Shown here one piece after another: positions 5,795 through 6,453 of a stretch of 6,453 nucleotides of DNA. Made by a program: the position numbers and the translations under genes. The DNA comes from Planctomycetota bacterium (GTDB lineage: Bacteria; Planctomycetota; Planctomycetia; Pirellulales; UBA7805), in assembly GCA_030605285.1 (NCBI GenBank), contig JAUWIQ010000123.1, positions 1 to 6,453 on the forward strand, in the 5' to 3' direction. Each line of letters starts with the position of its first letter. The stretch's first letter is position 1. Under the pieces are notes generated by a model. That model had not been told where the DNA came from, made no database searches, and worked only from the letters and a program-made list of their open reading frames with translations.

Positions 5795-6453
5795 ATGCTC
5801 ATGAGCTATCAACAGCTTATTGCTCTGCTTCCCTGCCATAGTCTGGATGACTTCCCGTTCCATCTTGAGGGATCTGCAGCAGATCAAGTCCTCGATGCCT
5901 ACACGGCACTCTGGCATCCGGCACTGATTGCCCATGCGCGATGTATGCCAACCTGGCGGCGGAATGATGATGCTGAGGAAAAATCGTGGGAAGGCGCCTT
6001 GGTCACACTGCCTCAGATATGCCGCGACGATATGCCAGGTTATTGGCTCGATGCGTTGCGCGAGCAAGGCGCAATGGTACTGGACTGTGCGGAGGTGCCA
6101 GAGCGAAATGAAATCATGGAGCGTGCATTAAAACAGGCGGACATTACCCCGCACCACCTCGATCCTGAGATTTTGGCTGATTTCCTTGCCCTTGGCCTTT
6201 GCCATCTGTTGACCGAGGTGCTTACCGTCCGCATGCGATACAGTAGTTTGCTCGATGTCGATCGATTCTCCAATTTGCTGATTGCCGCTGCCGAATGTGC
6301 GATGGCGGGCGATGAGGCAGCTGCGCGGGACTCACTGGGAAAATGTTTTGACGCCCTGGCGGAGTCGAAGAGCCATTATTATCCGGTCGATAGCTATCTG
6401 TATGATTTAACGCTGGTCGCGCCAACAACGCCATGGAAAGAATTAGCGGCGGA
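5795..6453 (+). CDS. Large conserved planctomycete-type protein of unknown function, N-terminal part (cut by the right window edge)
   Basis: From ATG 5795 (or ATG 5801, same frame) 219 codons are open to the window end without a stop, in normal coding composition. The product is soluble-looking, acidic, and has no signal peptide or membrane segment. It opens with LLPCHSLDDFPF (11-22), then a Trp-rich part (ALWHPALIAHA, 38-48), a helical middle (about 125-190) and YPVDSYLYDLTLVAPTTPW (196-214). I associate this pattern with large planctomycete proteins that are often hypothetical or linked to glycoside hydrolase family 38-like folds, but only from loose memory, so no function is assigned. There is no Shine-Dalgarno. 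The frame is open upstream to 5678, and a GTG at 5774 is a possible alternative start, but the upstream residues do not look conserved. It is divergent from the glycosyltransferase, with a shared 147-nt spacer in which no strong promoter was found. Confidence 0.82.
   Translation, partial: MLMSYQQLIALLPCHSLDDFPFHLEGSAADQVLDAYTALWHPALIAHARCMPTWRRNDDAEEKSWEGALVTLPQICRDDMPGYWLDALREQGAMVLDCAEVPERNEIMERALKQADITPHHLDPEILADFLALGLCHLLTEVLTVRMRYSSLLDVDRFSNLLIAAAECAMAGDEAAARDSLGKCFDALAESKSHYYPVDSYLYDLTLVAPTTPWKELAA

Overview
The window looks like a piece of a planctomycete chromosome. That is an inference from protein style: a characteristic large cytoplasmic-looking protein at the right edge, membrane-anchored GT2 glycosyltransferases of a kind I associate with Pirellula-like bacteria, loose gene spacing and few Shine-Dalgarno sites. 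It has not been tested by a search. Four complete genes and two genes cut by the window ends are well supported. No RNA gene, CRISPR array, insertion sequence or attachment site was found.

Left block (1-2321, all on the minus strand, read right to left): an NAD-dependent extended-SDR sugar epimerase/dehydratase (2321-1239), a class I SAM-dependent methyltransferase (1153-254), and the first 51 codons of a membrane-anchored family 2 glycosyltransferase that runs off the left edge from a GTG start at 153. With gaps of 85 and 100 nt they form a plausible single transcription unit for making, methylating and transferring a sugar in surface glycan or glycolipid synthesis.

Middle (2322-3335): about 1 kb without a convincing gene. 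It is not featureless. One plus-strand frame stays open from 2357 to 2923 apart from two stops. It has a perfect TATAAT box just upstream and a hairpin plus T-run downstream, so it may be a decayed gene or a pair of small ORFs. The right part carries a good sigma-70-type promoter (TTGACA, 16 bp, GATAAT) that points at the desaturase and implies a leader of about 185 nt.

Right block: a membrane fatty acid desaturase (3336-4328, plus) with the complete ten-residue di-iron ligand set converges on a second GT2 glycosyltransferase (5647-4391, minus). The 62-nt gap ends in a hairpin that includes the glycosyltransferase stop codon. Divergent from that gene, a long plus-strand reading frame starts at 5795 and is still open at the window end.

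The most useful observation is that the two glycosyltransferases are paralogues. Their first 51 residues align without a gap from a GTG start in one and a TTG start in the other, and each start is preceded by a near-identical GGGAGT(A/G)AGA leader. This fixes both non-ATG starts. The epimerase has Phe in place of the usual catalytic Tyr of the SDR YxxxK motif. I saw no clearly new multi-gene system.
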